Source: Camellia lanceoleosa (Eukaryota > Streptophyta > Magnoliopsida > Ericales > Theaceae). From it: a DNA stretch of 64,000 nucleotides. Each line of letters begins with the position of its first letter. Within the stretch, counting starts at the first letter, position 1. Where the stretch lies: positions 102,698,682-102,762,681 of the forward strand of contig CM045762.1 in the NCBI GenBank assembly GCA_025200525.1. The letters are read 5' to 3'. The notes under the pieces are model-generated. The model did no database searches, had not been told where the DNA came from, and worked only from the letters and a program-made list of their open reading frames with translations. Of the stretch, positions 45,227 to 60,200 are shown in pieces. Made by a program: the position numbers and the translations under genes.

Positions 45227-48200
45227 CTGGTTCAAACAAAATAAATTTCAAAAAGGCACCTAAGATAGAGGAGAAAAATAAATACTATATGCAAATTGCA
45301 TTTTATAATAATGAAGATGAAGGGAACAATCAGTTTGTCTTTAATGCTAATCCAGCTTTCCACAAACCCGACAATGGCATGTTGTGCAGGTGACACAAGA
45401 AAAAGGACGAATGATGCATGCATTAGTTATGCATAATCGTATAAAAAAAAAAATTTTAAAAAAAAAGAAAATGAGAAAAAGACATGTTCAATAGAAGGCC
45501 AGTGCACTATTTTTGGTACAAAAAGTCCAAACGAAACAAGGATCATGTATGGAAAATAAAACAGAATGATGCAGGGCACTACTGTTGTTGAGTCAGGCAC
45601 CATCCATACAGTACGGGTGAAGGCATCATTAAACACTAGGAAGTGCTAGAATCAATTGCCAGTCAAAAAGAAAAAAAGGTGCTTGAATCAATTAATCAAG
45701 GCTTAATTAAAAGGAAAGGAAAAAAAAACCAACATGATAATTCCCCTAGAAAGGATGCTTGAAGGCAATGTGAGGCGGAATGGGCATGCACTATTTAATT
45801 ATAGTCTAATCAGGAGTTCTGATAATATTTAGTTTTTTTGTTTTATTAGAGATCAAATTTCCAAATAAAGTTATTAGGATTTAGTTTTCTAATTTAATTA
45901 AGGTTATTACCATATAAATAATAGGTTTCTCATTGTATTATTATTCAGACTTTGATTAATAAAAATTGTGTTAAGGTTGTGGCCATATAATTAAGGTTGT
46001 GGCCCTTGTGCTCTACATCACAATGGCTATACAATGAAAGAGATGGAAGAAATAAACTGCTCCAAACCTTGTAGAAATACTTTTTCCGGAGTTTGATGGC
46101 TGTACTAACACATCTCTTGACCCTGATCTTAAGCATTCTATCATTGAATATCTGCAAGAGGTATCTTGTAAGAAACCACTGACACTCAAAAAAATTAAGT
46201 AAAAAAGTAATTATAATCAATATACATATATCTATTGTTTGTGTGTGCATGAGAGAGAGAGAGAGAGAGAGAGAGAAGATCATAAAATCATAAATGCGAT
46301 ACCAACTGAGATAATAGAAAAAACATGAAGCTCTAAAACAATAAACTTTCTCAAGAATCCAAAAAGGAAAGGGTTGTATCATGATGGTATAGACTAAAAA
46401 AAAAAGGAAAAGAACATTGCAAATGAACGGAACTTGGAAAAGCAAACAAGGATGGTGACCATGAAAAAGCAAGGCTCATGGGTTAGTCGTATCCACATGC
46501 ATGTAAACGCCATAGACTTAAAGGGCTATATCCCACATCATTAGAATATGCACCAACCCCAAGATTTCACAAGCATTTGTATAACTTTGCCGACTTTGTC
46601 AGAGGTAATGGACAAACTACAACTGCAGCCTATCCTAGCCCTCTACCACTTTCTTGTTTTAGTTTGACATATAGTGGCACTTCACTCACTGCTGCATACT
46701 TATCAAATACACAAGAAAACCAATTGAGTACTAGTTTTCAGTCCTGCACAAAAATTAAAGCCAGAAAGCAATTTTTTTTTTTGGATAAATAAAACCAGAA
46801 AGCAATTTTGATACATATACTAGTTAGGATCACCTGACATTAGGGATAGTCATTTTCCCCTGCCCTGATTAAGAAGTGGGGTGGTGACGGGTTTCGCTTT
46901 CCCCGCCCCGTTCCGCCCGAACCCCACCCCGATTATATTTATATGTATATAATATGTATAATTTATTTATTTTTCATTATAATAAACTAATATTTTCATT
47001 TTCCAACTTACAAAATTAACCTGCCTCCCGCCCCGCTTTCATCACCCACTAATTTGCCCCACCCCCGATATGATCGGACTTGGCTTAATAGCCAAGCCAC
47101 TAAAACAAAGGCTTTAGGCCCAATTTGTGAAGAAGGCCCCTAAATTTAAAGAAATTACAATTATATATGTATATTTTTTAAAAGGTTTATTTTGAAACAT
47201 TATAACAAAAAGACCTCAACCCATGAATATAATACATGTTATACATATTGCCAAAAAAAAAAGGCCTCTACCATTTGTTACACAAATTTTGAAATTATCC
47301 AATCTATTAATTTAAAAAGAGTTACTTTGAAAAAGGCAAACATCAATTTAGAATATGTTTTACAAGTTTATTTTGAATTTTCACATTTTTTTTCTTGACA
47401 CGATCTTTACTTTGAATTTATAAATTATATTTATCTGATAGTATGTTCTTTTCATTTCATAATGCTCATAAAGGCTTTAAATAACTCCCAAAATTTGTAT
47501 TGTAAAACATTTAAATATAAAAAACCCTCTAATTGAGATTTCGCTTTAGGCCTCATCAAAGGTTGGGCCGGCCCGGGATATGATACAAGGCAGGGGCAGA
47601 TTTCTTCAAGCTAGCAAATCATGGGCATTCAATAATTGACAGCCAAGAATTACAAAAGAAAAAGAAAAAAATGAATAACAGTACATGTGTCAACTGGGTG
47701 TTCAGTTCAACACAAGTGTATAAAGCGGAAAATTTAGTACAGTGGACCTACCTTTATCAGATCATCAATTGAACTGGTTTCTCGGATTATTTTCTGACGA
47801 TTTGTGAAAAGAATTGCCGCTACACAAAAGACAGGTAATTCATCATCACCATTCCTTCTAGATGATACTACTGTGCACATATGCAAGCGATCATTTTTTG
47901 ACCAGAAATTTCTTGTCAATCCACAAAAGGAATGGGTTGATGCTGATTTTATTCCACTGCTGTCAGATATGGAGGGATCTCCATTTCCATGATTTGATTG
48001 TAAGACACCTTTTACACTACCCTTTACATTCTCAACGCTTTCTTCTCCCATTTCTGCACCTGATTCCCTGGGAATCTCTATTACTAATGGCTCCAGGCAG
48101 TTCTCCTCTAAATTGCAAGACACAGATTCATCAAAATCAGCAGCCCACATCATCTGCAGTGAGAACAAAAATTTAAAAGGAAAAAAAAAATAAAAAAAAT

Positions 48201-51200
48201 AAATAGAAGAAGAAGATGTACTTACAAATAAAACATAAATATATGAACATCAATCAAGGTTGACTATTAAATTGCATTTAAAAAGTAACATCCAAATGAA
48301 ATACATTAGGGACATGGGTCACAGCAGCTCATAAGATCTGGTCTACATAACATGAAAAAGATGAAAGTGAGTAGATCTAATCCATTTCCTGAGACTCTTT
48401 GGTTTTTCCTGGTGTCCTGACATTTATTGCTAATGACAATGTATGTCTCACAACAATCATTCACTTTGTATCTATATCATTCTTTAGTCAAAAAATAATG
48501 CCAGTACCAGTATTGGAACATGTTCATGTTCCACACAGCAAACTCATGATTTAAATCCAGAAAATAATAGAACCAAATATAGGACATCAGATGCATGTAT
48601 CATTTGCTGCTTATCATAGCCATCAGAAGTACAAAGGCCTAGCTATTGTTATTGATTTTAATTAGTTCACTTAAAATCCTCTGTTAAAGTTTTCACCTTT
48701 TTTATTTTTTTAATATTTCTTTTAGCTTTTTCCTATTTATTTCTTTGTACACAGTCCTAAAGGAATGTGATGCAATGCAGTTCATTTAGAGGACATAAAA
48801 AGCATAGGGAGCATGGGTAGTCAGGAGATAAATTATCCATCTAAAGGCTGTGCTAATATATGTTTAGTAAGTCAACAACCTAATATTACATTAAATACAG
48901 TTGATAACAAAATGAAATGGAAGCCATTGACCAACTTTATCTTGACATTTCTTTTCTTCCAAACAATGATGGATAAATAATCTTTGAAACTGATCCTAAG
49001 TTTACCAACTTTTGGACTACAAATAAGAGGAATGGCCCTATTGCCAGCGCAGCCTTGGCCGTGGCCAGGGTATAATATTTGAAAAGACGAAATTACACTT
49101 CTAAATTCACTCTGCATTTTAACTTGGGTAAATTTTTGTCTATTCACAATAATTTGGCCCGGGCGATAGGCCACCCAAGTAAGAGTTGGTCTTTCATGGT
49201 TGCAGAATAATATATGCAACATGCTTTATAGAAGAGTGCTCTCCCACATTAAAATAAAAACTTAAAAAAAAAAAAACCCGCAAGAATCTTGTCGTAATAG
49301 TACATGCAGCTGGCAACCATAACATGAACTGCATTGTTGTTTCCAATCAATGCCGCTGTTTCTTCCTACTACAGCCTAGTAAACATTGTGGCCCCTTCCA
49401 GAAATTCAGAATGCTATTTTGTTCAATATCTTCAGATCTATTATGCTATTACCATAACAAATTTTCACTGTAGCCACACCAATTAACCAGTGAGAAAGCC
49501 CAACTACAAGCACAAACCTCCCACATACAAAGAGCCTCATTGAAAGTTAACTCCCGGCGGAAGAGTACCAGCAGCATCCTAAAGGCAAAATGAAGGCTTT
49601 CAGCACCTATATGTGAAAGGTGAGCAAACATTTCTCTGTCTGTGAGCTCCAAGATACGCCACAGTGATTGCAACTGCTTCATCACACCAGTTGGTCCTTC
49701 CATCTGAAAGCTTTCACGCTGGAGAGGTGTGAAAAGCATATATAAGTGAAAGAATATCAAACTTGTTCAAGTAAAATAAGTCTCCAAGTTAAGATATATC
49801 TTATGCAAAAGAAATCTCCCAAGTTCAAATGTACCATTCTCCTTAAAAGCATCTCAAAGCACCAAAAAGCATCAGCATTGTCCTCAAAAAGAACAACAAA
49901 GGGCGAAAGCAAATCGCTCATACCTAAAATCAAGTTCTCAATTAGAACAGGCTACAATTGATGGTTTAAGCTGACATTATAGACTCATCTAGAGCTTTGC
50001 ATGAAAAAGGTGGTAATAGAAAAAGGTTCATTCAAAAGACAAGGCCACAACCTTGGCAGTACCCTGTTGCAGGATCAACCCATGCATAAACAGCAAGAAT
50101 ATCTGACATTCGAGCTAAATTTTTTGAATCCTCATAGAACTCAAGATGACTATCTGTTCTGACCACATCAACAACTGGGGGAAAAAAATTAAAAAGACAG
50201 TAAACTTGTCAGACTAGAACACAAGAAAATCGAACCCCAGGAAAAAGTGAAAATCACTAATTCTTATCAGCGGAAAGAGAACAATTCAGAGCTAACTTAC
50301 CTATTCGATGCAGTGTCCAAAGCCATTCGGACACTCTGTCCTCACTAACAGGCCCCCCTTGAGATGTGGTTGCATTTATAGATGGTGTATCTGGCACATC
50401 CGATATTCTTAGTTCGTTAATTATCTCTGTTTTATGTTCCAGATTACTGGACCATGATGATGCAGGATCATGGGCATCAGAATGAACCATCTCAATTTCA
50501 CAGTTAATAGGACGTGAGACTTCATTATATGAGGAACCATTTGATTCCATAATTAGATCTACATTGTTATTAATTTGAAAACTATGCATATGATCATCTT
50601 CAAATTGCAATTTACGCCGTGTAGAAAGTCTATTGTCATGGAATTCACGTCCTTTCCCATCTTTGCCATTCTTCTCAAACAAATCTGTAACAGGTAAGGG
50701 TGGAAAATCAAAATAACTTTCAGTTACATATTGTGATCCATGTGCTTCACTCCCAAGTTTGGGGGAATGGCAGTTGTATGGACCAGAAGTAGGTATAAAA
50801 CAAGAGGAGTCATATGCTGCACTATCCGTGCTCCCTCTAACACTGACAAGGTCAGCTGAATCACTAGAGCTTTCCCCTTCACATGCATATGGTGTGTCTG
50901 TACAATTATTATCCCAATCACAGTAATTCTCCAATCTCTTTGCATTATCTGAAGCATGTCTACTTTTGACCTGAGGTTCACTTCTACCACCATCTTTGGA
51001 CATTGTCCTCATATCCATGACTTTAGACCCCACAGCATAAGCAAGTGAACCTGTACCTATGCTTGAATGCATCATCTGACATTGATTGATAAGATCTCCG
51101 TAACGCTCCCTGCATTAAAGTTTTGAAAAAGCTGTTAAATAAAATTACAAGATAGTACAGAATTCCAAGGGGTTACCAGCTTTTCCACAATATTTTTTTT

Positions 51201-54200
51201 GGGGGTAAATTACACTAACCTCCCTTGAGGTTTAGAAAAAATACAAGAAGCCCCACAAGTTTGACACATTTACACTGCGCTCACTCTTATAACATGTTGC
51301 CCCCTTACCATCAATCATGTTGTTAATAATATGGATGAAAAATGATGTTGTCATCTCTTTTTTCACTAAAATATATATTTTACATTTGATTATGCATGTG
51401 TTCATACACCACGTGCATTACTGATGCTTGTTTTACCCTTACAAAAAGGAAGCAAGTGTATTTGAGTCAAACTTTTAAGGCTTACTATATTTTTTTCAAA
51501 CCTCAAGGGAGGTCAGTGAAATTTACCTTATATATATGTATATAGCTTATTATTATAGCTGCAAGTTCTTCAAGTTAATTTTTTCCTTTTTTGCTTCAAT
51601 TCCTTCAGTTGCTTCCTTAAAAATCATGACCAAATAAGATGTTGTAACTGACAAAAAGCTTTGAGCAAAGTATTTTCATCATTTCCGGACCAATATGTAG
51701 TCCACAAACAGCATAACATTAACATACATTCATTGGTTTCATAAAATTTCTGGAATCCCTCATTTCATGTTAAGGAAACCGATTCCCATAGATTCAGGGT
51801 TGAGATACAAATATATGTGCAGTGGTCTATATACTGTCCAATAAATACCTGGCATAGTAAAAAAGATTAGAAATAAAGGAATAGGACATTTTTCTTACTG
51901 CAGAATGATATCAAAGCAACACAAGATAAGATTTATTAAATGAACATCATCAAACAAATCCTCCCCTAAGGATGCATGGAACTCCTAAAATGGGCTTCTT
52001 ATGGCATCATTTCATCTTTTCTTAAGAATCATTTACCAAGTGGGCAGGTTTAGGTTTAAGCATGAAGTCAATAGAAAATTTATCTGCAATATAATGCGGT
52101 AGAATATGAAAGGGCCTACACCTCCGGGCAGTTCTCAACTGCCTTCTATGCTCTGCAGTGCTGCTCAAAGTGTAACATCCCAGAAGAAACTCCCAAACTT
52201 CTGGCCTTATAGATGGATCCACACCCTACAAAGAAAACAGATTCTTGCTCAGACTTCTTTAAGTACCAATAAGTGCATTTAATTACAAAGAAAACAGATT
52301 CTTGCTCAGACTTCTTTGAAGAACCAAACTCATGTGTGCCACTTAAATGAGCAACTTCATTTCCTATGGATATAACAGCTAAGAACTTCAACTGAAAATA
52401 AATAGTATTATATAAGGTGAAACAAAGAAATGTAAAGCAAAACTACTCAAGCCAAACTAATGATAAGTGGAAGCAGCTAAATCAATTCTATCAATTGTAG
52501 GTACATGGGTCCAACTTTGCCACATGGCACCGTCACATCACCCCTTGGATGGCATCTCCTACAAGACTCATGTTCCATGTGCCATCACCCCAAGGTTATA
52601 CACAGGCCAACTTCTGCACCTGGGAACCTCAAACTCCACCCAACACCTTGCACTCGCACAGTCCACTTAAGCGTTTCTCGACCTCCATCCAGAATGAAGC
52701 ACATTGAATGTGCTACCTAGGCTTGGTATGGAGCCTAGGTATCCCACTCAGCACCACTAGGGAACTTGTGAATTGGAAGTTAGAGTTCTAGGGCTTGTAT
52801 AGGCGCCTCAGCAAACCCCACCGTCAAACTCTTGAGGTAGGTTGCACTCAGAGAGCTGAGCCTTGACCAAGTCAAGTGATAGCTCGATGAATGAATCACA
52901 GCTAATTCGGGGCTGACTGAGTAGCAAAAACATGGACACTCTACAGGTCGATTTGAAAAAAATGCAGAACATAACATGCCTAGTATACATTAAAAATTTA
53001 TATTTTTATATTTATTATATGTCAAATATATGAATTTTTTATTCAAATGTAATAAGCAAAAGTAACATAACACTAACTAAAATTAAATGCAAAACAATCT
53101 AGAACAATGAAATACACATGATGTATTCATCTTATCAATGTTTCAAAACATATTTAGAGTGCAAAATTGCATCTCGAAGAATGTTGAAAATTGTTACCAT
53201 GAAGGGGTTCATCATATAGATTGTGCTTGGAGAGTTTAAGAAGTGTCACCAAAATTTTAATTAAGACACATTGAAGAAATGTCAGACACGCTTTTTTTAT
53301 GAGTGTTCGTGTGACAACCCCATCACGTATTATACTTATATCTGTTTAATCTTGAATGTGATCTATGTGTGTAATGCGTATTTGAATGCCTATCTGTTCG
53401 TTGTTGGAATATTTGTTATGATTTCTGTTTGAAGTCTGAAATTGAAGGCCTTAATAACTTCAGAAACCGAAATTGATTAGTTTAATGAGAATGGTATAAT
53501 TTTAAGAGCCTAATGAGAAGTTTGATTAAAATTTGATTTAGATTAAATCAATTAGAATTAAGTGAAATTAGTTAACCTTAAGCTTGTTTAATTAGTCTAA
53601 GTTAATCAAGCCTATATATATGTTAAATTAAGAGCTTAATCCATAATTTGAACTCAAAATTCTGCTGGAAGAGAGCCCTAGAGAGATAGTGAGACCAATG
53701 TAGAGAGAAAGAGAAGAACTTGAAGAATTTGGCTTAGAGATTGAAGGATTGAATAGAAAAGATCAAGAAATTGCTAGAACAAGTGCAATTCAAGGCTCCA
53801 GGTATGAAATTCAACCTCAATTCTTGATGATAACTCACCTAACATATGAATTCAAGAAGATAATGTGATTAAATATAAGAATTGAGCTAAGGGTGGTGAA
53901 ATTGAAGTCAATTCATACATACTTGCAGAAAAGAGTGTAGAATCATCATTTTGATCATGAGTTTTGTTACCTATGTTAAGTTTAGAAGTTGAATTCTACA
54001 TGCACTCATGAATCATGTTGATTTGAAGCTTAATTTCATGTTTTGAGAATTATGAAGAAGAATTTGGAAATAATTCATACATGCATAAAGGTTAGAGTTC
54101 CAATTGTGAAGAATTCATGAAGTTTTGAACATGGGGTTTGAAGTGGGTTTTGTATTCATGTTTTTGAAGGTGTTTATGCGGTCTAGAACATGTCATGCAA

Positions 54201-57200
54201 AGGTTTTTGGCATTAAACTTGTGTTTTGGAGTTCAAATTTTGTTCAGGAAAACCCAGAATTCGACTGCATCACTCGAGCTAATAAGTTGTCGCTCGAGCA
54301 CACATCTCATACATCTAGCATTTTTTGCAGAAACATTACTGATCGGAGCCTATATGTTACACATTTGACCCACTAACATACAGTTTATTAGTCTATTTAT
54401 TTGTATTATTTTATAATTTTGTGTGATTTTGTGTGTCTGTATATATTTTAGTGTTTATACATAAATTAGTGTAAATAATATATTTTGGATAAATTACATT
54501 GACAACTCCTGAGATTTATGTTTATTACAGTTCCCCCTTTTACATTTAGGAAATTACACTGACCTCCCTTGTCAGTGTAATTATTTGAAGATGTTAACTT
54601 TTAAGTTAAAATGACATGTTTACCTTTAACCTTTATACATATAAAATATTAAAATAATGGAGATTTTATTTATCATCTCAGTACATCTTTTTTACCTACC
54701 ACAAGCCCTATTTGGCGGAAGAGACTCAGAAGCCTCTAGAAAAAAGAGAGAAGAGTGTAGAGAGCAGATGGCAAAGACTCATTGAAGACAAAGATCAAGG
54801 TATTCGCTGCGAAGGGGTTTCTCCATGAACGATCGGTGTAAGTAATTTCTTATGTTTTTGTAAATGAGTTTGAGGTTTGGGGGAAGTCAAAAATGGGTTT
54901 TGTACTCTGTTTTCTTGTACAGATTGAAATTTAGTTTGTATGATTTCGTTTTTCTCCATAAATTTTTGGTTAAGTTTTGCACACTGCTACCCATGTTCAA
55001 AACATTTTGGGTTTTTGTCTTTTTATATGGTGTTTTTGTGATTTGAACTAAGAAGTTGAAGACAAGCAAATGGGTCTATTTATAATTTTACTTTTTTTTT
55101 TTTTTTTTGCCTGGAAACTTCGTTTTCCCCAAAATTTGTTGACTATGGTTTGCACAAACCTTATCCATATACCTATAATGGTGTTTATGTGTTCTTCATA
55201 GGATGGTCATTTGAGTTCTGAACAGATTTTATAATGATTGTTCTTTTTCTTTCTTTTTTTTTTTTGGTTAAATCACCAAATTTTTTAGTGTGCTTTATGT
55301 ATAAAGTTTGTAATTTCATTAATGTTGTGACAAAAATACTTGATTTCATAGTCTGTTTGGTTTTGTTTCAAAATTAGTTTTCTAATTTTTTTTTAAATAA
55401 AAATTAATTTGACAAAAATAAATACCAAAAAGATATATATTTTTAAAATTTGAGAATTTTTTTCTTTCAAAAATATAAAACTATATGAAATAGATGAGTG
55501 ATTTTTATTTATTATTTTCTTTCAATAAATTAGTTTTTAGTTTTTTTTAAAAAAATTCAAAAACAGATTATGAAAATCAAACCAAACACATTAATGTTGA
55601 GGAAACTAATTTTGTACAATGTTGGGGATAAACTTTTTTTTTTTTTTTTGAACGGATATGGGGATAAACTGAATTCTCATTTTTGTGCACATGATATGTC
55701 TATTATTTACTACTTGTATCAGGAAATGGCTACTAAAATGAGGCATGATATAGTGGTTCATTATAAAGGATCTGTTAGTCATATTCTAAATGTAGACCCA
55801 GACAAGTACAACCATATGGATTTAATTGCTGATAGTTGTAAAATTGCATTAAGTAATGTCCCTGCAAGTTATGCGATTGCATTGGATTTATATGATGTGG
55901 TACCAAGGTCAGAAGTTAGGATTGAAATCAAATGTGACCAGCATCTCCTTGGAATGTTTGGATTATGTGTAGGAATTAAAGAAATTCCTATTTATTTTGA
56001 TGTTGCACACAGTTCTGCACCTATGGGCTTCGAGGAGACCCATGAGACTAATATGCCTTTGCAGCATGGGAGCAATAGTAGGTCAGCTATGGGTTTTCAA
56101 TCTAGGCCTAGTATGGTTGATGATTTGTTCAGGGATTTGGATGATTATAGTGATGTGGATTGGAATGAACTGGGTAATGATAACAATATTGACTGTGAAG
56201 ATGGTGAAGAAGTTTATATGGTTTTTGATTCAAATGAAGAAGATGAAGAATGGAATGGTGAAGAAGTTGAAGAAGAATTACATGAGGATGATGGGAACCG
56301 TTCTGATCTTGCTGGATTGTCAGATTATGAATCAAATGATGATGAAGGGAACTATTCTAGTGATAACCAGGATGTACAAGCTATAAATGCTGATAGGTTT
56401 ACGAATGGAAACACATTTGAGATTAAAGAAGGGGAAACAATTACATTGGAGAAAGGAATGATGTTTGAAGATGTCTCCCACTTTAGGACTGTTTTGAGGG
56501 AATGTGCCATTGAGAGGGGGTTCACATTGGTGAGATTGAAGAATGAGAGAGTTAGAGTAACAGCTCATTGTGGTTCTAGGCTATGCAATTGGAGAATCCA
56601 TATACCTCACTCCTTCCTGATGGATTAACTTTTAAAATTAAGTCATTAGGGCCTGACCACACTTGTGTGAGAGCAGAGAGGAATCTTGAAGCAACATCAA
56701 CATGGATAGCAGAAAAATTCATAAGAACCCTTGAGGTTAATCTAGGGATGACTCTTGAAGCTATGCACAATGAGTTGACTGAAAATTATGGTGTGGAGGC
56801 CTCAAGAATGCAACTTTATAGGGGGAAGAGGAAGGCATTGGAAGCAATTGAGGGTAATCATGCTGCATCATATAGTAAGTAGCCGAAGTATGCAAATGAA
56901 ATAATGAATACTAACCCAGGGAGTTTGGTGAAAATTGAAAGGGACAGAGTTGGTCCTAAATTAGATGCAGTTATGCTCAAGAGGATATTCATCTCACTTG
57001 CAGCAATTTAGAAAGGGTTAAAAGATGGTTGTAGACCTTTTATCGGCGTGGATGGGTGTCATTTGAAGGGTCCTTATGGTGGAGTCTTGCTGGCTGCCGT
57101 GGCCTTGGATGGGGATAATGGTCTATTTCTTTTAGCATATGCTATGGTAGAGTGTGAATGCAAGGAAAGTTGGAGATTCTTCTTGTACCATCTGCGCACC

Positions 57201-60200
57201 ATTATTGATGATATGGAGTATAATGTCAGATGGCCAAAAGGAAAATTTATGCACTTTGAAAAGAAATAATTTAGTTCGTAATTTGTCTAATGAATTTATG
57301 CATTTATAATATAACCCTTTGTTCACTTTTATTTTGTATTAGGGCATAGAACCTACCTTGAAGCAAGTCATGCCTGAAGCAACTCACAAGATGTGTTGTA
57401 GACACCTGTTCAACAATTTTAAATCATAATTTCTTAGTTTGAAGCTTAGGGGATCATTTTGGGCTGCAGCTAGAGCATATACTCAGAAGGATTACAACAT
57501 AGCTATGAGGCAAATTGAAGAGGTGTCAAAACCAGCCAATAAATGGTTAAATGACTCGAAACTAGAAGTTTGGGCTAGACACACCTTTGATCCTAGAGTG
57601 AAAAGTGACCATATCACCAGCAACATGGTTGAATCATTTAACAATTGGATTGGGAATGTAAGGGAAACCTGTCGTCAAAATATTGGAAAGTATTAGGACC
57701 AAATTAATGGGAAAGTTGCATAAAAGATTTGAGAAAGCTGCTACATGGGAAAATTTGGTGACCCCCTACCATTTGGAAGAAGTTAGATGAGGTTGTCTTC
57801 AAATCAAGGACGTGTAAGATCACATTTGCTAGTGGAGATGAATATCAAGTAATGGAAGGTGTTACTGTACACATTGTAAACCTTCTAAGTAGGTCCTGTT
57901 GTTGTAGAGTTTGGGATATAACTGGAGTCCCTTGCAAGCATGCAGCTGCTTGTATTTCTCAAAGGAGAATGAACATTGAAACATTTTGTGATCAAGCTTA
58001 TCAGAGGCATAAGTTCTTGGGTGCATATGGGGATATTATTCATCCCATACATGATGAGAGTATGTGGGATGAATTTTCAGAAGAAGCTTTGAAGCCTCCA
58101 GTTCTTAAGAGACTGCCTGGTAGGCCTCCAAATAGTAGAAGGGACGCTGGTGAAGCTGGCCCTGGAGCTAGTGATTCTAGAAGGTCATGCACCGTTAAAT
58201 GTGCCATTTGCAAAGAAATTGGGCACAACAAAAGGACTTGTCAAAGGGCTCCTGTGAAGAGAAAGGGCAAATCTAGCTCAATTAGTGGTTCAAGTGTTTC
58301 TACAACAGGGCAAACAAGTGGGGTTGCAATAAGCCAAGAAAGTGGAAGAGGTTCAAGCCTAGGAAGGGGAGTTTCTATTAGAGGGAGTGATGCTGGTGGC
58401 AGTTGCACAGGTAGTAGTAGAGGTGCAAGTGGTGGAATTCCAACTGGAAGAGGTGCAAGTGGTTGAGGTTCTACTTCAACAGTGGTAGGGGGACAACATG
58501 TAAGTATCACATACATTCTGAACTTGACTATTGAATGCATCAGAGTTTTTTAAGATACATTGGTAATTATAAACAAGATGTATAGGTCTCACAGAGGGTA
58601 ATTTAGTCAATTAAACTTTTTTTGGCTGATGTCATCAAGATTCTTTTGACGGCCCTAACGGCCCTAACAATTGTTAACCTCAAGGGTGGAAATGAAATTT
58701 CCCGAATGTGGGGGGAGTATCTATATTAAACATAAACCTGAGGGGGTGTCAGTGTAATTTACCCATATATTTTAGATATTTTATATATTAATATATTACA
58801 AAGTGCACAGTAAAAAACTGTGCACTTAACAAAAATTGGAGCCAAAAGTGGAAAGAAAGAAAGAAAAAGAAAAAAAAAAAGGCAAAAACAAAAACAAAAA
58901 CAAACAAACAACCGAGGTGGTGGTGGCTAATCACTCCACCCCTCAATTATATATATATATATTTTATTATATTATTTATATTACTATGTTTGTTTTATTT
59001 GCAGGATATTTCTTCCATAAAAGAAGAAGAAGAGAAGGCGAGAAGGTGAGGGGAAAGAGTGGAGCTCAACGGAGCAGAGGGCTTCGGCCCATGAGAGGAA
59101 GAGAGGAAGAGAGAGAGAGAAAAATAGAAAGAAAGGGCACGTGGGAGAGTTTATTTTGTAAATATTAGAGTGTGAAATAATTTTTTTCTTAGGGTAGAGA
59201 TGAAACCCTGACCAAATAATTAGGGTAAGTTGTATTTAGTATTTTTAGTTTTAATTTGATTTGGATATAGTTGTATAACTCTAGATGATTTGGTTGGAAA
59301 GGAATCGCCAGATTTTTTTTTTATGTTTTCTCACACATTTTTTTGGTTGTCGTTTTTTATTTTCTTTTTTTTAGTTGGTTGGGGGGATGATGGGATCCGA
59401 TTTTTTTTTTTTTTTTTTTTTTTTTTTCTAGATGGGGGTTTTTTTCTTTTTTTTTTTCTTTTTTTTTTGCTGGCTTTTTTTGTTTGTTTTGTGCATATGA
59501 TTTTTTTTTTTTTTTAAAAAAATTGCTAAAAAAAAAAAAAAAAGATAACTCTAGATCTTATGTGCAATAAATATTTTATTTAAATCATGTTATACAATGG
59601 TTTTCACTACTATATATTAGAATTGTTAGATGAGTCATACCTAGTAAGACGGGTCATGCATCAAACCGTAGTTTAGTGGTGATGGACCATGCTAAGCGAA
59701 GATGACTCGTGCCTTTCTGGTTTTGATATACAAATTCTCTTGACAATGTATTTCTGATCAACTTACATTACGGTATCCAAATCAATGATTTTCTAAAGAC
59801 CAAGTATAATTACTCCCAATTATGAGGTTAGTGGTGGATTCAAAATTCTAAGATATTTATTTTATTTTGTTTATTTAATTGCTTAGTTAATTTGTTTAAT
59901 TTTCACCTCACAATTCACAAACAAATAAATTTCTAAATTAAATTATTTATAATTAGTTCCTGTGGATCGACATCTGTTCTTAACCGCTATTCTACGGAGT
60001 AGTTGTTTATACTTGGTTTTAAATAAAATATTTTGGTGTGCAAACAACCATATCAATTACACATGGCTTGAGGGACCAAATAACCGTTTGAGCGATCTTC
60101 GCTTGTTTTTCACACCTAAATAGACATAGGATGTAATAGTAAAAAAATATATAAATTTATTTAACTCATCTGGGAATAGAGCAGAATGGTGAAAAATAAT

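Noticed and set aside
45945..46472. 175-codon minus-strand open frame
   Set aside because: It contains the RabGAP exon 46068-46151 but otherwise reads intron, including a (GA)n run; only the exon part is supported.
55997..56386. 129-codon Met/Ile-rich open frame overlapping the MULE transposase
   Set aside because: It is an out-of-frame reading of the acidic transposase region.
58836..59168. 110-codon Lys/Arg-rich open frame
   Set aside because: It is made of A-rich and GA-rich low-complexity DNA, with no motif.
59290..59517. Phe-rich 75-codon open frame
   Set aside because: It is the translation of poly-T tracts.
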